Positions 35,720 to 44,336 of a stretch of DNA of 64,000 nt are shown here, piece after piece (positions within the stretch are counted from its first letter, which is position 1; the number at the start of each line of letters is the position of its first letter). The notes beneath the pieces are model-generated. The model made no database searches, was not told where the DNA came from, and saw only the letters and a list, made by a program, of their open reading frames with translations. This DNA is from Cognatundibacterium rugosum (GTDB taxonomy: Bacteria > Pseudomonadota > Gammaproteobacteria > Burkholderiales > Burkholderiaceae_D), in contig NZ_JACOGG010000011.1 in NCBI RefSeq assembly GCF_014284365.1, forward strand, positions 96,952 to 160,951. Direction: 5' to 3'. The position numbers were made by a program, and so were the translations under genes.

Positions 35720-37750
35720 ATGACTTTGCTTAAACGCCTCCGCGCCTTTCTGAGTAAAAAAGAGAGCCACAGCTCTTTCGTTGACCCCGTATCGAGTCAG
35801 CGTGAAAAGGAAATGCAACTGGCCATAGGCCTGATTGAGGAAGGAAATGCGCTCGAAGAGCAGGGTAAGTCTGATCTGGCCTTACAGAAGTACCGCCAGG
35901 CAAGCAGTACAGACTCGCAATCGGCACGCGCCCATCTGAATATAGGTAATATTCACACTTCCGTAGGTCGCTTTAATGATGCCTTGCGCGAATACCGTAC
36001 GGCGATTTCTAAGCAGGCAGATTATGTTGGCGCGCATTTCAATCTGGGACGTACCTATATGCTCGCGGCTCAGCCGGAAGCGGCGCAAACTGCGTTCCAG
36101 ACCGCGCTGGCGCTGGATCCTTCATTTGTTCATGCCTATATCGCGCTCGGAAATGTGCAGGCTGAACTGGGTAAAACAGAGGCGTCTGTCGCCAGTTATG
36201 AAAAAGCACTGACGCTGACGCCGGGTAATCCTGAGATTTACCGTAATCTGGCGCTCACTTATTCTGAGCAAAGGGCGCATGCCAAGGCGATAGAGAAATT
36301 TGAGTGCATATTGGAGATGGACCCGGCATCTGAATTAGCTCACCAGGGTTTGATCACAGTTTATCAGCGCATGGGGGCCTTAGATAAAGTACTGGAAGTA
36401 TGTCGCCACGCGTTGCAACAAAGCCCAGATTCAGTGCCTGTCTACACGCAACTGTTATTCCAGCTATCTCACGATGTGCATACCAGTCCGCAAGACTTGT
36501 TTGCGCAACACAAAGAATTTGCGACTAAATTTGAATTGCCATTACATTCTGCGCGCTATCAGCATGAGCCTGCAGGCTCAGCCGACAAGCAACTGCGCGT
36601 GGGTATCGTCAGTGCGGATTTACGTGGGCATGCGGTTACGTCTTTTATAGAGCCTTTATTGAGCGCTTTGGCAGTTGTTCCGGATGTGGAACTACATATT
36701 TTCTATAATTTCCCGGAAGAAGATGAGGCAAGTGCACGTTTGCGTACTTTCTTACCACTTTGGAAAAACGTAGCTGCTTTGACCGACGAGCAGTTTGCTC
36801 AAGTGGTGGTAGACGATGAGATTGATATCCTGATTGATTTGTCTGGTCATACGCAATGGCATCGCCTGTTATCGTTTGCACGCCGTCCGGCACCGGTGCA
36901 AGTCAGCTGGCTCGGTTATCCGGGAACAACTGGATTGCAAGAGATGGATTACTTCATCGCAGACCATCACTTTTTGCCTTACCCCGAGTTTGATGCATGC
37001 TTCACTGAAAAACTCGTTCGTTTGCCGATTACCACGACTTTTCTGCCGTTTGAAGCGGCACCGGATGTATCACCATCGCCTTTATTGCAACGCGCGTATC
37101 TGACTTTTGGCAGTTTTAATCGTGCTAATAAAATTAGCCGCGAAGTGGTGGCTTTATGGGCCCAGGTACTACGCGAGATACCTGATGCACGTATGAAGCT
37201 GGCAGGTTTGCCTGGGCTGATGGATTACCAATTTTTGATTAACTGGTTTCAGGAAGAGGGTATTTCTGCAGACAGACTGGATTTTTATACCCGCACCTAT
37301 ATGGAAGATTATCTGGCTTCGCACAAAGAAGTCGATGTCTGCCTGGACACCTTCCCGTACACCGGTGGTACGACGACTAACCATGCGATGTGGATGGGGG
37401 TGCCTACGTTAACCCTGACCGGAAAAACAGCGCCGGGACGGCAGTCTGCTGCCAACTTGCTGCACGTTGGTATTGCCGAGCATTTCGTTGCAGACTCAGA
37501 GCAGGATTTCGTAGCAAAAGCAGTCTGGCTCAATGAAAACCGCAGCTATCTGACTGAATTACGGATGCAATTGCGCGCGCGGTTTGCACAATCCGGATTT
37601 TTACAGCCAGAGCAAGTCGCGCATGCATTGTATGCTGCCTTGCGCCAGATGTGGGGTGTCCGCTGCCAGGGTGAGCCTGCACGGCCGTTCGAGGTATTGC
37701 GGCAGGAGGAGGGCTATGTTTGCCTTCCACTGGAAGAAAGCTCAACATGA
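35720..37750 (+). CDS. TPR-GT41 (OGT/SPINDLY-type) protein O-glycosyltransferase
   Basis: A 676-residue soluble protein. Residues about 30-240 form roughly six TPR repeats (for example ALEEQGKSDLALQKYRQA and AHFNLGRTYMLAAQPEAA). The rest is a GT41 domain: GIVSADLRGHAVTSF near 294, DILIDLSGHTQWHRLLSFARRPAPVQVSWLGYPGTTG near 373-409, FGSFNRANKISREV near 460, and CLDTFPYTGGTTT then TAPGRQSAANLLHVG near 536-577. Bacterial GT41 enzymes of this kind put a sugar from a nucleotide donor onto Ser/Thr of cytoplasmic proteins, including flagellin. It is the first gene of an eight-gene run and overlaps the next gene by 4 bases. Confidence 0.92.
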   Translation: MTLLKRLRAFLSKKESHSSFVDPVSSQREKEMQLAIGLIEEGNALEEQGKSDLALQKYRQASSTDSQSARAHLNIGNIHTSVGRFNDALREYRTAISKQADYVGAHFNLGRTYMLAAQPEAAQTAFQTALALDPSFVHAYIALGNVQAELGKTEASVASYEKALTLTPGNPEIYRNLALTYSEQRAHAKAIEKFECILEMDPASELAHQGLITVYQRMGALDKVLEVCRHALQQSPDSVPVYTQLLFQLSHDVHTSPQDLFAQHKEFATKFELPLHSARYQHEPAGSADKQLRVGIVSADLRGHAVTSFIEPLLSALAVVPDVELHIFYNFPEEDEASARLRTFLPLWKNVAALTDEQFAQVVVDDEIDILIDLSGHTQWHRLLSFARRPAPVQVSWLGYPGTTGLQEMDYFIADHHFLPYPEFDACFTEKLVRLPITTTFLPFEAAPDVSPSPLLQRAYLTFGSFNRANKISREVVALWAQVLREIPDARMKLAGLPGLMDYQFLINWFQEEGISADRLDFYTRTYMEDYLASHKEVDVCLDTFPYTGGTTTNHAMWMGVPTLTLTGKTAPGRQSAANLLHVGIAEHFVADSEQDFVAKAVWLNENRSYLTELRMQLRARFAQSGFLQPEQVAHALYAALRQMWGVRCQGEPARPFEVLRQEEGYVCLPLEESST

Positions 37751-38874
37751 GCAAAGAGTCGGTATATGTGACGCGCCCCAGTCTGCCACCGCTGGCAGAT
37801 ATGCTGCCCTATCTGGAAAAAATCTGGCAAACCGGCATCCTGACCAATGGTGGCCCTATGCACCAGGAGTTAGAGCTGGCATTGGCACGTTATTTAAACG
37901 TACCTTATATTTCCTTGTTTTCAAATGCAACCATCGCTCTGATCACTGCATTCAAAGCGTTGCATTTAAGTGGTGAAGTCATCACAACGCCATATTCATT
38001 TGTCGCGACTTCGCATGCATTGATGTGGAATCAGATTACTCCTGTGTTTGTCGATATTGACCCGCTCACTTTGAATCTGAATCCTGATCTGATAGAGGCG
38101 GCTATCACTGACAAGACCACTGCGATTTTACCTGTGCACTGCTATGGCATACCCTGCAATATAGAGGCGATACAGGCGATAGCAGATAAACACGGTTTAA
38201 AAGTTATCTATGATGCTGCACACGCATTTTCTGTGCGTCAGGGTCAGCGCAGCATACTGAGTGCCGGTGACCTGTCTGTCTTAAGTTTTCATGCGACTAA
38301 AGTGTTTAATACCTTCGAGGGTGGCGCCATCGTCTCACCGGATGAGGCAAGCAAACGGCATATCGATCACTTAAAGAATTTTGGTTTTGTCGATGAAGTC
38401 AGTGTGGTCGAAATTGGCATCAACGGGAAAATGAATGAATTTCAGGCGGCTGTAGGTTTGCTGCAGTTACAGCGTGTCGACGCAGCGATACAGAGTCGTG
38501 CCGAAATAGATCGCTATTACCGCGAACAACTGGCGAACGTGAAAGGGATATCTTTTTTGCATACGCCGGCTGACTGGAGTTCCAATTTTTCTTATTTTCC
38601 GATAGAAATTGGCAGTGAATTTCCTGTGTCGCGCGACGCGCTGTATCACCACTTTAAACAGCATGATATCCATCCCAGACGCTATTTTTATCCATTGATA
38701 CCAGAATTTGAAATGTACCGGCATCTGGCTTCCGCCAATATTGCGAACCTGCCTGAAGCTAAAAAAGTCTCAGAACGTGTTTTATGTTTGCCGATTTATC
38801 CCGACATGCCGCGTGAAGTGCAGCAAAAAATCGTCAGTCTGATTCTGGCGCTGGCGCAGGGAGCTGAGGCATGA
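37747..38874 (+). CDS. DegT/DnrJ/EryC1-type sugar aminotransferase
   Basis: A 375-residue PLP enzyme. Asp156 in IYDAAHAFSV and the Schiff-base Lys185 in FHATKVFNTFEGGA are present. It most resembles enzymes that aminate a 4-keto- or 3-keto-6-deoxyhexose nucleotide, such as VioA, QdtB or FdtB. In this cluster it would provide the amino sugar to be N-acylated. It overlaps both neighbours (ATGA at each end). No 4,6-dehydratase is in the window, so the keto-sugar must come from elsewhere. Confidence 0.92.
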   Translation: MSKESVYVTRPSLPPLADMLPYLEKIWQTGILTNGGPMHQELELALARYLNVPYISLFSNATIALITAFKALHLSGEVITTPYSFVATSHALMWNQITPVFVDIDPLTLNLNPDLIEAAITDKTTAILPVHCYGIPCNIEAIQAIADKHGLKVIYDAAHAFSVRQGQRSILSAGDLSVLSFHATKVFNTFEGGAIVSPDEASKRHIDHLKNFGFVDEVSVVEIGINGKMNEFQAAVGLLQLQRVDAAIQSRAEIDRYYREQLANVKGISFLHTPADWSSNFSYFPIEIGSEFPVSRDALYHHFKQHDIHPRRYFYPLIPEFEMYRHLASANIANLPEAKKVSERVLCLPIYPDMPREVQQKIVSLILALAQGAEA

Positions 38875-39911
38875 AAGCATATGCCAGCATACAGGCGCTT
38901 GCTTATGCATTGCCTGAACAGATTTTAGACAATGCCGAGCTGGCACAGATATTCCCTGAGTGGACTGCCGAGAAGATTTTTGAAAAAACCGGTATCCGTC
39001 AGCGCCATATCGCAGCAGTTGGAGAGACTGCAGCTGACCTGGCTGTACAGGCAGCAAAGAAGCTATTTGCTGAACCAGACATTTCCCCGGCCAGCATCGA
39101 CTATTTACTGTTTTGTACCCAGACGCCGGATTACCTGCTACCCAGCTCGGCCTGCCTGATTCATCAGCAATTGGGTCTGACTTCTGCTTGTCCCGCGCTG
39201 GATTTGAATATGGGCTGCTCAGGCTATGTCTATGGTTTGTCCGTCGCGAAAGCCCTGGTCGAGTCAGGCATGGCGAACAATGTTTTACTGCTGACGGGTG
39301 ACACCTATACCAAGTTAATTGCAGAAAATGACCGCAGTGTACGGCCTTTGTTTGGCGATGCTGCAACCGCTACGCTGATTCAGGCAAAACCGGGTGAGCT
39401 GGCAGCGATATCTGCTTTTAACATGGGTACCGATGGCAGTGGCTATGAGCATTTGATTGTGCCGCAAAGCGGCTGTCGCTCTATGGGCTGCGAGGATGCA
39501 GCTGTATTTACCGATCATGCAGGCAATGTCAGGGATGCGTCCAGACTGTATATGAACGGCCCTGAAATATTGAAATTCACGCTGCAAAAAATTCCCGGAC
39601 TATGTAACGAGACCCTGGAGCTGGGCGGCTTGGGCTGGGATAGCATCGATATGCTGATACTGCATCAGGCTAATCGCTTTTTGCTGGAAGCACTCAGGAA
39701 GAAAATCGGTATTGCTACAGGTCGTTTTTTAATCGAACTGGAACATGTGGGAAATACGGTTTCCTCATCAATTCCGCTGGCGCTGGCCATCAGCATAGAA
39801 AAAGGTTGGAATGCGCAGCATAAGACAGTGTTACTGGCCGGTTTTGGCGTAGGTTATTCCTGGGGCGCTTGTATAATCCGGTTCGATCAAAAACTTATCG
39901 TAAAAAGTTAA
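38871..39911 (+). CDS. 3-oxoacyl-ACP synthase III (KAS III-like), copy 1
   Basis: A 346-residue thiolase-fold enzyme. The triad is complete: Cys116 in NMGCSGYVYG, His265 in LHQANRF and Asn295 in HVGNTVSSS. KAS III enzymes start or extend acyl chains, or make esters and thioesters. Since a second KAS III and an ACP follow at once, it probably acts on a special ACP-bound acyl group rather than in housekeeping fatty-acid synthesis. No malonyl-transferase is seen nearby. Confidence 0.93.
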   Translation: MKAYASIQALAYALPEQILDNAELAQIFPEWTAEKIFEKTGIRQRHIAAVGETAADLAVQAAKKLFAEPDISPASIDYLLFCTQTPDYLLPSSACLIHQQLGLTSACPALDLNMGCSGYVYGLSVAKALVESGMANNVLLLTGDTYTKLIAENDRSVRPLFGDAATATLIQAKPGELAAISAFNMGTDGSGYEHLIVPQSGCRSMGCEDAAVFTDHAGNVRDASRLYMNGPEILKFTLQKIPGLCNETLELGGLGWDSIDMLILHQANRFLLEALRKKIGIATGRFLIELEHVGNTVSSSIPLALAISIEKGWNAQHKTVLLAGFGVGYSWGACIIRFDQKLIVKS

Positions 39912-39935
39912 AGAATTTATTTTCAGGAGTAAGGT

Positions 39936-40160
39936 ATGCAAGAATTTTTTGAAGGTATGGCGGAGATTCTGGAACTGGACAGCGCGCAGATACAGCCGGA
40001 TCTGAGTCTGCAGGATTATGCCTGGGATTCGCTGGCGGTAGTATCGACGATGGCGCTGGTTGATGATGTGTACTCCGTGATGCTGGATGGTCAGGCGCTG
40101 GCAAAATGCACTACTGTTGCTGACATTCTGGCGCTGATAGACGCGGCGAAGAAAGACTGA
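39936..40160 (+). CDS. Acyl carrier protein
   Basis: A 74-residue acidic four-helix protein. Ser32 in WDSLAVVS is the phosphopantetheine site. AGGAGTAAGG gives a strong ribosome binding site before the ATG. It lies between the two KAS III genes, so it is a dedicated carrier for the acyl group of this pathway rather than the fatty-acid AcpP; the motif is WDSL rather than the ADSL/LDSL of AcpP. Confidence 0.93.
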   Translation: MQEFFEGMAEILELDSAQIQPDLSLQDYAWDSLAVVSTMALVDDVYSVMLDGQALAKCTTVADILALIDAAKKD

Positions 40161-40161
40161 T

Positions 40162-41223
40162 ATGAGTGCCACTGATGCGCAGACCGGCTTGCAGATTCGC
40201 GTAGATCACGTTGCTATCCGCGGTGTGGTCAGTGCTGTTCCTCAGCAAACTTGTACGAATCAGGATTTCGCAGACCGCTTTGATACGCAGGTGATTGATG
40301 AGATCACCAAGATGACTGGTGTCGAGCGCAGGCATATTGCGGGCCCCAATCAGACCACGGCCGATCTGGCGGAAGCTGCGGCAAGTCGCTTATTGAGTCA
40401 ATTGGCCTGGTCAGCTGAGAGTGTGGATGCGGTCATTTTTGTATCGCAAACACCGGATTTTCGTTTGCCGGCGACTGCCTGCACCTTGCAGCACAGGCTG
40501 GGCTTATCTAAGAATTGTGCAGCACTGGACGTTAACCTGGGTTGCTCCGGTTATGTGTATGGCTTGTGGCTTGCTTCACGCTTAATTGATGGTCTTGCTG
40601 TCAAACGTGTGTTGCTGTTGGCCGGAGACACCTCCAGCAAGCTGGTTAATACGGAGGACCGGGCGACTGCTCTATTGTTCGGCGATGCCGGAACTGCGAC
40701 TGCGCTGGAGTATAACGAGCAAGCTCAACCCGCGTATTACGTGATTGGCACGGATGGTGGCGGTGCACGTCATCTGATGGTGCCACGCAGCCCGGTACGT
40801 GCAGAACAACAAGAGGATGCACGTCTTAGTCAGCTGAATCCCGACTATTTGTATATGGATGGCGCGCAAGTATTTAACTTCACCATCAGCAGCGTACCGG
40901 CATTAGTCAGACAGTTGCTGAGTTTTTCAGGGCAAACGTTGGAAAGTACTGAGCATTTCCTGTTTCATCAGGCAAATGCCTTCATGCTGAGGCACATCGC
41001 AAAAAAACTCAAAATTCCTGCAGACCAGTTTTCCTTGAATTTACAGCGCTTCGGTAACACTTCCAGCGCTTCTATTCCCTTACTATTGACCGATATCAGT
41101 CGCCAAACCGCCTTACGTGAACGCGTTGTGATGGCTGGTTTTGGCGTTGGTTATTCCTGGGCTGCGGTCAGTTGCGATCTCAGTCTGTTGCAGGTGACGG
41201 ACTTAATTGAAGTTGAATCATGA
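40162..41223 (+). CDS. 3-oxoacyl-ACP synthase III (KAS III-like), copy 2
   Basis: A 353-residue paralogue of the first KAS III, with a complete triad: Cys128 in NLGCSGYVYG, His269 in FHQANAF and Asn299 in RFGNTSSAS. It starts one base after the ACP stop. The two copies clearly differ in sequence, so they probably catalyse different steps (for example priming and a further condensation, or acyl transfer), rather than being a fresh duplication. Confidence 0.93.
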   Translation: MSATDAQTGLQIRVDHVAIRGVVSAVPQQTCTNQDFADRFDTQVIDEITKMTGVERRHIAGPNQTTADLAEAAASRLLSQLAWSAESVDAVIFVSQTPDFRLPATACTLQHRLGLSKNCAALDVNLGCSGYVYGLWLASRLIDGLAVKRVLLLAGDTSSKLVNTEDRATALLFGDAGTATALEYNEQAQPAYYVIGTDGGGARHLMVPRSPVRAEQQEDARLSQLNPDYLYMDGAQVFNFTISSVPALVRQLLSFSGQTLESTEHFLFHQANAFMLRHIAKKLKIPADQFSLNLQRFGNTSSASIPLLLTDISRQTALRERVVMAGFGVGYSWAAVSCDLSLLQVTDLIEVES

Positions 41224-41981
41224 TATTTAATGAAAACGCTTTGCAGGGACAGCACATACTGGTCACAGGTGCTTCATCAGGAATTGGACGCGCAGCTGCG
41301 ATTGCCATGGCGTCTTGCGGTGCCAGATTATGTCTGAGTGCACGCGATGCGGCGAGACTGGACGAAACCCTGCAAGCTTTAGCCGGATCAGGGCATTACT
41401 GCGTACCAGCTGAGTTGGATGGCAGTGATCACATCGTTGAGCTGATACAGAAAACGGCACAGTTACATGGCCCGTTTAGTGGCATGTTCCATGCGGCCGG
41501 TATCAGCATGTTACGTCCCGCAAAACTGTCGAAGGAAAAGCAGTTTGATGAAATATATGCTTCCAGTGTGAAGTCGGCGATGGCATTGGCGCGCGCGGCG
41601 TCGCTGCGCGGTGTGATGGAAGACGGCAGTGCTATCGTGATGATGTCATCCGTGGCCGCAACGCGCGGCCAGGCTGGTATGGCGCTGTATTCGTCGGCGA
41701 AAGCGGCAATAGAAGGCCTGGTGCGCTCACTTGCTGTTGAGTTTGCCCCACGTCGCATTCGTGTGAATGCGATAGCTGCCGGTGCGGTGGAAACAGCGAT
41801 GCATGCACAGCTGACTCATACACTGGGTGAGCAATCCTTATCCGCGTATGAGCAAAAGCATTTGCTGGGATTCGGCACTGTGGACGACATTGCCAGCGCC
41901 GTAATCTATCTGATGGCAGAGTCCGGACGCTGGATGACAGGCACCAGCTTGTCTGTCGATGGCGGTTATTCAGTAAGGTAA
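41220..41981 (+). CDS. SDR-family oxidoreductase (FabG-like)
   Basis: A 253-residue NAD(P)H enzyme. TGASSGIG at 16-23 binds the cofactor; Ser143/144, Tyr157 and Lys161 (YSSAK) form the active site; the C-terminal DGGY is typical. The NNAG motif reads HAAG. In context it would reduce the 3-oxoacyl-ACP made by the KAS III enzymes to a 3-hydroxyacyl group. It overlaps the second KAS III gene by 4 bases. Confidence 0.92.
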   Translation: MIFNENALQGQHILVTGASSGIGRAAAIAMASCGARLCLSARDAARLDETLQALAGSGHYCVPAELDGSDHIVELIQKTAQLHGPFSGMFHAAGISMLRPAKLSKEKQFDEIYASSVKSAMALARAASLRGVMEDGSAIVMMSSVAATRGQAGMALYSSAKAAIEGLVRSLAVEFAPRRIRVNAIAAGAVETAMHAQLTHTLGEQSLSAYEQKHLLGFGTVDDIASAVIYLMAESGRWMTGTSLSVDGGYSVR

Positions 41982-41984
41982 AAG

Positions 41985-42629
41985 ATGACTCTCCCAACTC
42001 AACTCATACTGGCTGGTGCCGGAGGCATGGGCCAGGAACTACTGGCGCTGCTGGCGCCGGATATTGCTAGTGGACGTGTTGTTATCCGTGGCATCATTGA
42101 TGACACGATAGCGCCCACCGCCTGTTTTTCAGCCGATTTTCCTTACTCGGTACTTGGTGGAATTGCTGGTTTTCAGCCTGAAGCTGAAGACCGTGTTCTG
42201 CTTGCGATAGGCGAGCCACAGGCCAGGATGACGGTGGCACATGCACTCAAAAAACAGGGCGCATGTTTTTACACCTACATCCATGCAAATGTGGTGGTTG
42301 CACCCAATGCCAGCATAGGTGAAGGCGTAGTGATTTATCCGTTCTGCCTGATTTCAGCCAATACCCGGCTTGCGGATTTTGTCGTGATTAACACCCATTC
42401 CGGAGCAGGACATGATGTGGAAATCGGTGAGTCCAGCGTCATTTGTGCACATGTGGATCTGACCGGGCATGTGAAGATAGGCAGCGCGGTACTGGTCGGC
42501 TCGCATGCTTCTGTATTGCCGTCGGTGGTTGTGGGCGATGGCGCCAGGATAGGTGCGGGTGCCATCGTGGTCCGGCGCGTGCGCGAGCACACTACCGTTT
42601 ATGCGCAGCCCGCCAGGACACTGACATGA
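41985..42629 (+). CDS. PglD/NeuD-type sugar O/N-acyltransferase
   Basis: A 214-residue protein: an N-terminal Rossmann-like part (LILAGAGGMGQELLALL) that binds the nucleotide sugar, then left-handed beta-helix hexapeptide repeats (about 100-205). His143 in GAGHDVEIG matches the catalytic base of PglD. Family members use acetyl-CoA on the 4-amino group of UDP- or dTDP-sugars; here the acyl group could instead be the one built on the cluster ACP. It starts 3 bases after the SDR gene and overlaps the Rieske gene by 4 bases. Confidence 0.9.
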   Translation: MTLPTQLILAGAGGMGQELLALLAPDIASGRVVIRGIIDDTIAPTACFSADFPYSVLGGIAGFQPEAEDRVLLAIGEPQARMTVAHALKKQGACFYTYIHANVVVAPNASIGEGVVIYPFCLISANTRLADFVVINTHSGAGHDVEIGESSVICAHVDLTGHVKIGSAVLVGSHASVLPSVVVGDGARIGAGAIVVRRVREHTTVYAQPARTLT

Positions 42630-43645
42630 TGAATAAAAAATTACGGGACCATTACTGGCACTTGTTATGCCATCGTTCCGAATTGCCGCAGCCAGGAGAT
42701 TTTCTGCGCCTACAATGGTTGGGACAGGATATCGTCGCAGCCAACGATGCGGGCGAAATCATTGTTTTCGATAATTTGTGTCCGCACCGTGGCGCGCGGT
42801 TTTTTGACGCCGAATACGGCAATGCTCCTATCAGTTGTGCCTATCATGGCTGGACATTTCAAGCCGGAACCTTGCTGATACCGAGTCGCGAAAAATACCA
42901 GGCCTGTGAATTAAGCAAAGTCAGCATGGGTATGCTGAAGACAGAATGGTGTGGTGATTTTTTGTTCGCCTCAGTGAAGCCAGCGCAGACGCTGGACATG
43001 CAATTAGGAGAGTTGTCGCAACAACTCGCATCCATTTCCATGGATATTAACGGACGTGCTGACTGGAATGCCTATACCTACGAGTGCGATTGGAAAATCG
43101 CCATTGAAAATGGTCTGGATTCGCTGCATACGCCCTACGTCCATACTGACACCTTGGGGCGCTTAAGCTTGTCTGATCCTGACAATGTCTATATCGCAGA
43201 CAATTCAACAGCGTCTTTTCAGATTACTGATGCGTCTGTGGCTAAGAAACTCAGGTCAGCTGCGCGCTTATTTTCTCGAACTGAGCCTATAGACGGATAC
43301 ATCAGTATTTATCTGTTCCCATTCACGATGCTGACGTCTACCTGTGGCCTTTCGTATTCGCTGCAGAATTTTTTCCCCTCTGCGCAAGAACAAAAAACCC
43401 ATTTTTACAGCCGCTTATTGAAAACTTCGTTAAGAGCAGGTGTGCCAGCCGTCAGCATGGATCATTTTTTCCTATCCACTGCTGAGGTCAACCGTCAGGT
43501 TTTCCGTGAAGATCATCACATTTGCAGCCGTATCCCCATACAGGGCTATGACTGGAATGATGTCAGCCGTTTATCTGTGGATGAAGAAAAAATTATTCAT
43601 TTCAGAAAAAGCCTGCAGCGCGTAGCCAGTGCAGGTGATGTTTAA
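42626..43645 (+). CDS. Rieske-type non-haem iron oxygenase, alpha subunit
   Basis: About 339 residues. The Rieske cluster ligands are Cys52, His54, Cys71 and His74 (CPH...CAYH). The mononuclear iron site is Asp165, His168, His173 in the pattern D-x2-H-x4-H (GLDSLHTPYVH). The overall plan matches Rieske oxygenases such as PAO/CAO/vanillate-demethylase relatives. It starts within the stop of the acyltransferase gene (ATGA), so it belongs to the cluster, and would hydroxylate or demethylate the sugar or its acyl group. No ferredoxin or reductase partner is beside it. The start could be one codon later. Confidence 0.92.
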   Translation: MMNKKLRDHYWHLLCHRSELPQPGDFLRLQWLGQDIVAANDAGEIIVFDNLCPHRGARFFDAEYGNAPISCAYHGWTFQAGTLLIPSREKYQACELSKVSMGMLKTEWCGDFLFASVKPAQTLDMQLGELSQQLASISMDINGRADWNAYTYECDWKIAIENGLDSLHTPYVHTDTLGRLSLSDPDNVYIADNSTASFQITDASVAKKLRSAARLFSRTEPIDGYISIYLFPFTMLTSTCGLSYSLQNFFPSAQEQKTHFYSRLLKTSLRAGVPAVSMDHFFLSTAEVNRQVFREDHHICSRIPIQGYDWNDVSRLSVDEEKIIHFRKSLQRVASAGDV

Positions 43646-43658
43646 GCTCTCCAGCTTG

Positions 43659-44264
43659 TCAGCTGTCCAGTCGTGGCATCGCTTGAAACGGATAGCTGGA
43701 CTTGAGTGACTGGACCTTGCCTTTGCGCAGACGCACAGCGGCTGTAATACCCGGCAGTTCCAGCCATAAATCACTGGCCTCGTCTTCTTCTATCCAGTGC
43801 ATCAATGCTTCAGTGCTGAGTGCCTGAGCCTGTTGATCGCGGATACGATCGAGGCAGTCTGCGATGTCTCTGTCATCGAGCAGGCATAAGTTGTGTTCAC
43901 TGATAAAAAACAGCCGGCCAGTTTCGTCCATCACTGCCTCATGTAGCTGATTCACAACTGTGCCTGTATGTAGTTGCAGATGGCTTGGTGAGAGAGTGCA
44001 GATATAAGGCGCTGCTTCCAGATCGACATAGACCCGTTGTGGTCCATTCTGGAAATACCAGCGACCGTTCTCATCATGGGTGTAATTACGTTGTATGAAG
44101 CTGATCAGACTGGGGTGACGAATGATATCGCCGGGCAGGCCGAGTGCCTGACAGCGCTCATCGCGCATGCGCCACTGGCCGCGTGCATCGAGTGCCAGCC
44201 AGCCAAAACAATGGGGTACATTGGGCCATTTGGTCATGGCTGCTTTGACTATCTCATCCATCAT
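43659..44264 (-). CDS. Conserved hypothetical protein
   Basis: A 201-residue soluble protein with several Trp (PHCFGWLALDARGQWRMRDE, GRWYFQNGPQRVYVDLE). Similar proteins of unknown function are common in Burkholderiales, but I cannot name the family safely. No catalytic motif stands out. It is the last gene of the minus-strand run from the zinc-finger gene and ends 13 bases from the Rieske gene, tail to tail. Confidence 0.85.
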   Translation of the reverse strand: MMDEIVKAAMTKWPNVPHCFGWLALDARGQWRMRDERCQALGLPGDIIRHPSLISFIQRNYTHDENGRWYFQNGPQRVYVDLEAAPYICTLSPSHLQLHTGTVVNQLHEAVMDETGRLFFISEHNLCLLDDRDIADCLDRIRDQQAQALSTEALMHWIEEDEASDLWLELPGITAAVRLRKGKVQSLKSSYPFQAMPRLDS

Positions 44265-44336
44265 TCACCTGTTTCTGTATGCGCCTTGCTATGGCATGTG
44301 CTGTTACGCTTTGAGCTTGTATATCCGTCTGAACGC

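Noticed and set aside
38871..41223. Recent tandem duplication of the KAS III gene
   Set aside because: The two proteins differ widely outside the catalytic motifs and are split by the ACP gene, so the duplication, if any, is old.
35720..43645. Horizontally acquired island with its own integrase or tRNA site
   Set aside because: No integrase, tRNA or direct repeats flank the cluster, and base composition by eye matches the neighbours.
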